Translations under genes and position numbers: made by a program | In this document: piece after piece, positions 63,971 through 64,000 of the stretch | Position numbering within the stretch: position 1 is the first letter of the stretch | Layout: each line of letters begins with the position of its first letter | Assembly: GCF_000718515.1 (NCBI RefSeq) | Contig: NZ_JNZS01000010.1 | Coordinates: 306,131 to 370,130 of the forward strand | Direction of reading: 5' to 3' | Source: Micromonospora parva | GTDB lineage: Bacteria > Actinomycetota > Actinomycetes > Mycobacteriales > Micromonosporaceae | DNA length: 64,000 nt | The notes under the pieces: model-generated | The model's database searches: none | What the model saw: only the letters and a program-made list of their open reading frames with translations | Told to the model about the DNA's origin: nothing

Positions 63971-64000
63971 CCCCCCCGCCCGCACTGACCCCCCCCGCCC

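Overview
The window is very GC-rich actinomycete DNA (GTG starts, four-base start/stop overlaps, G/C third positions, secreted polysaccharide hydrolases, a spore-pigment-type type II polyketide synthase). The gene set suggests a Micromonospora-like member of the Micromonosporaceae; that placement is inferred, not computed.

Layout. 0-4.3 kb: a truncated HAD hydrolase, a HelY-type RNA helicase and an MHYT membrane sensor. 4.3-15.7 kb: secreted hydrolases: an EEP-family phosphodiesterase, an SMP-30/NHL-like protein, a GH127 beta-L-arabinofuranosidase, a GH43 arabinan/xylan hydrolase, a GH10 xylanase broken by an internal deletion, and a GH81 beta-1,3-glucanase. Three of these promoter regions carry the same LacI-type 14-mer and the fourth a different palindrome. 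15.8-20 kb: small accessory genes, an SDR remnant and short tandem repeats.

20.2-31.4 kb: a whiE-like spore-pigment/aromatic polyketide locus: FAD monooxygenase, two SchA/CurD cyclases on either side of a small SARP regulator, acetyl-CoA carboxylase genes (fused beta/alpha, BCCP, biotin carboxylase), an ACP-aromatase fusion, cupin, KS-alpha, chain length factor and an ABM-fold protein. The genes are translationally coupled, so malonyl-CoA supply and polyketide assembly are probably co-expressed.

32.7-46 kb: a second, unfamiliar biosynthetic operon: acyl-AMP ligase, Sfp-type PPTase (opposite strand), two ACPs, a KS lacking its first catalytic His, a half-size KS-like protein, a second ligase, an intact FabF-like KS, 4-hydroxymandelate synthase (HmaS), a phytanoyl-CoA-type oxygenase, a DUF3050 protein, a 2-oxoacid dehydrogenase E1 alpha/beta pair with no E2 or E3, and an ATP-grasp ligase. 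At 56.4-61.1 kb a second operon (P450, hydrolase, 4-hydroxymandelate oxidase, hydroxyphenylglycine-type aminotransferase) supplies the steps that follow HmaS. Together they suggest an undescribed pathway that uses 4-hydroxybenzoylformate and/or 4-hydroxyphenylglycine with dissociated KS/ACP chemistry. No ketoreductase, dehydratase or NRPS module is present.

46.6-50.5 kb: a lower-GC segment bounded by 195-bp direct copies of the 5' end of a GDSL hydrolase gene. It carries a 640-aa helical protein of unknown function and two small unknown genes, and looks acquired. 50.6-55 kb: YjbR protein, phosphotransferase, MFS exporter and a third acyl-AMP ligase. 61-64 kb: a small protein, glyA with a clear ZTP riboswitch, and an SDR. 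Intergenic inverted repeats at four places form a loose family; two of them have become part of neighbouring reading frames.
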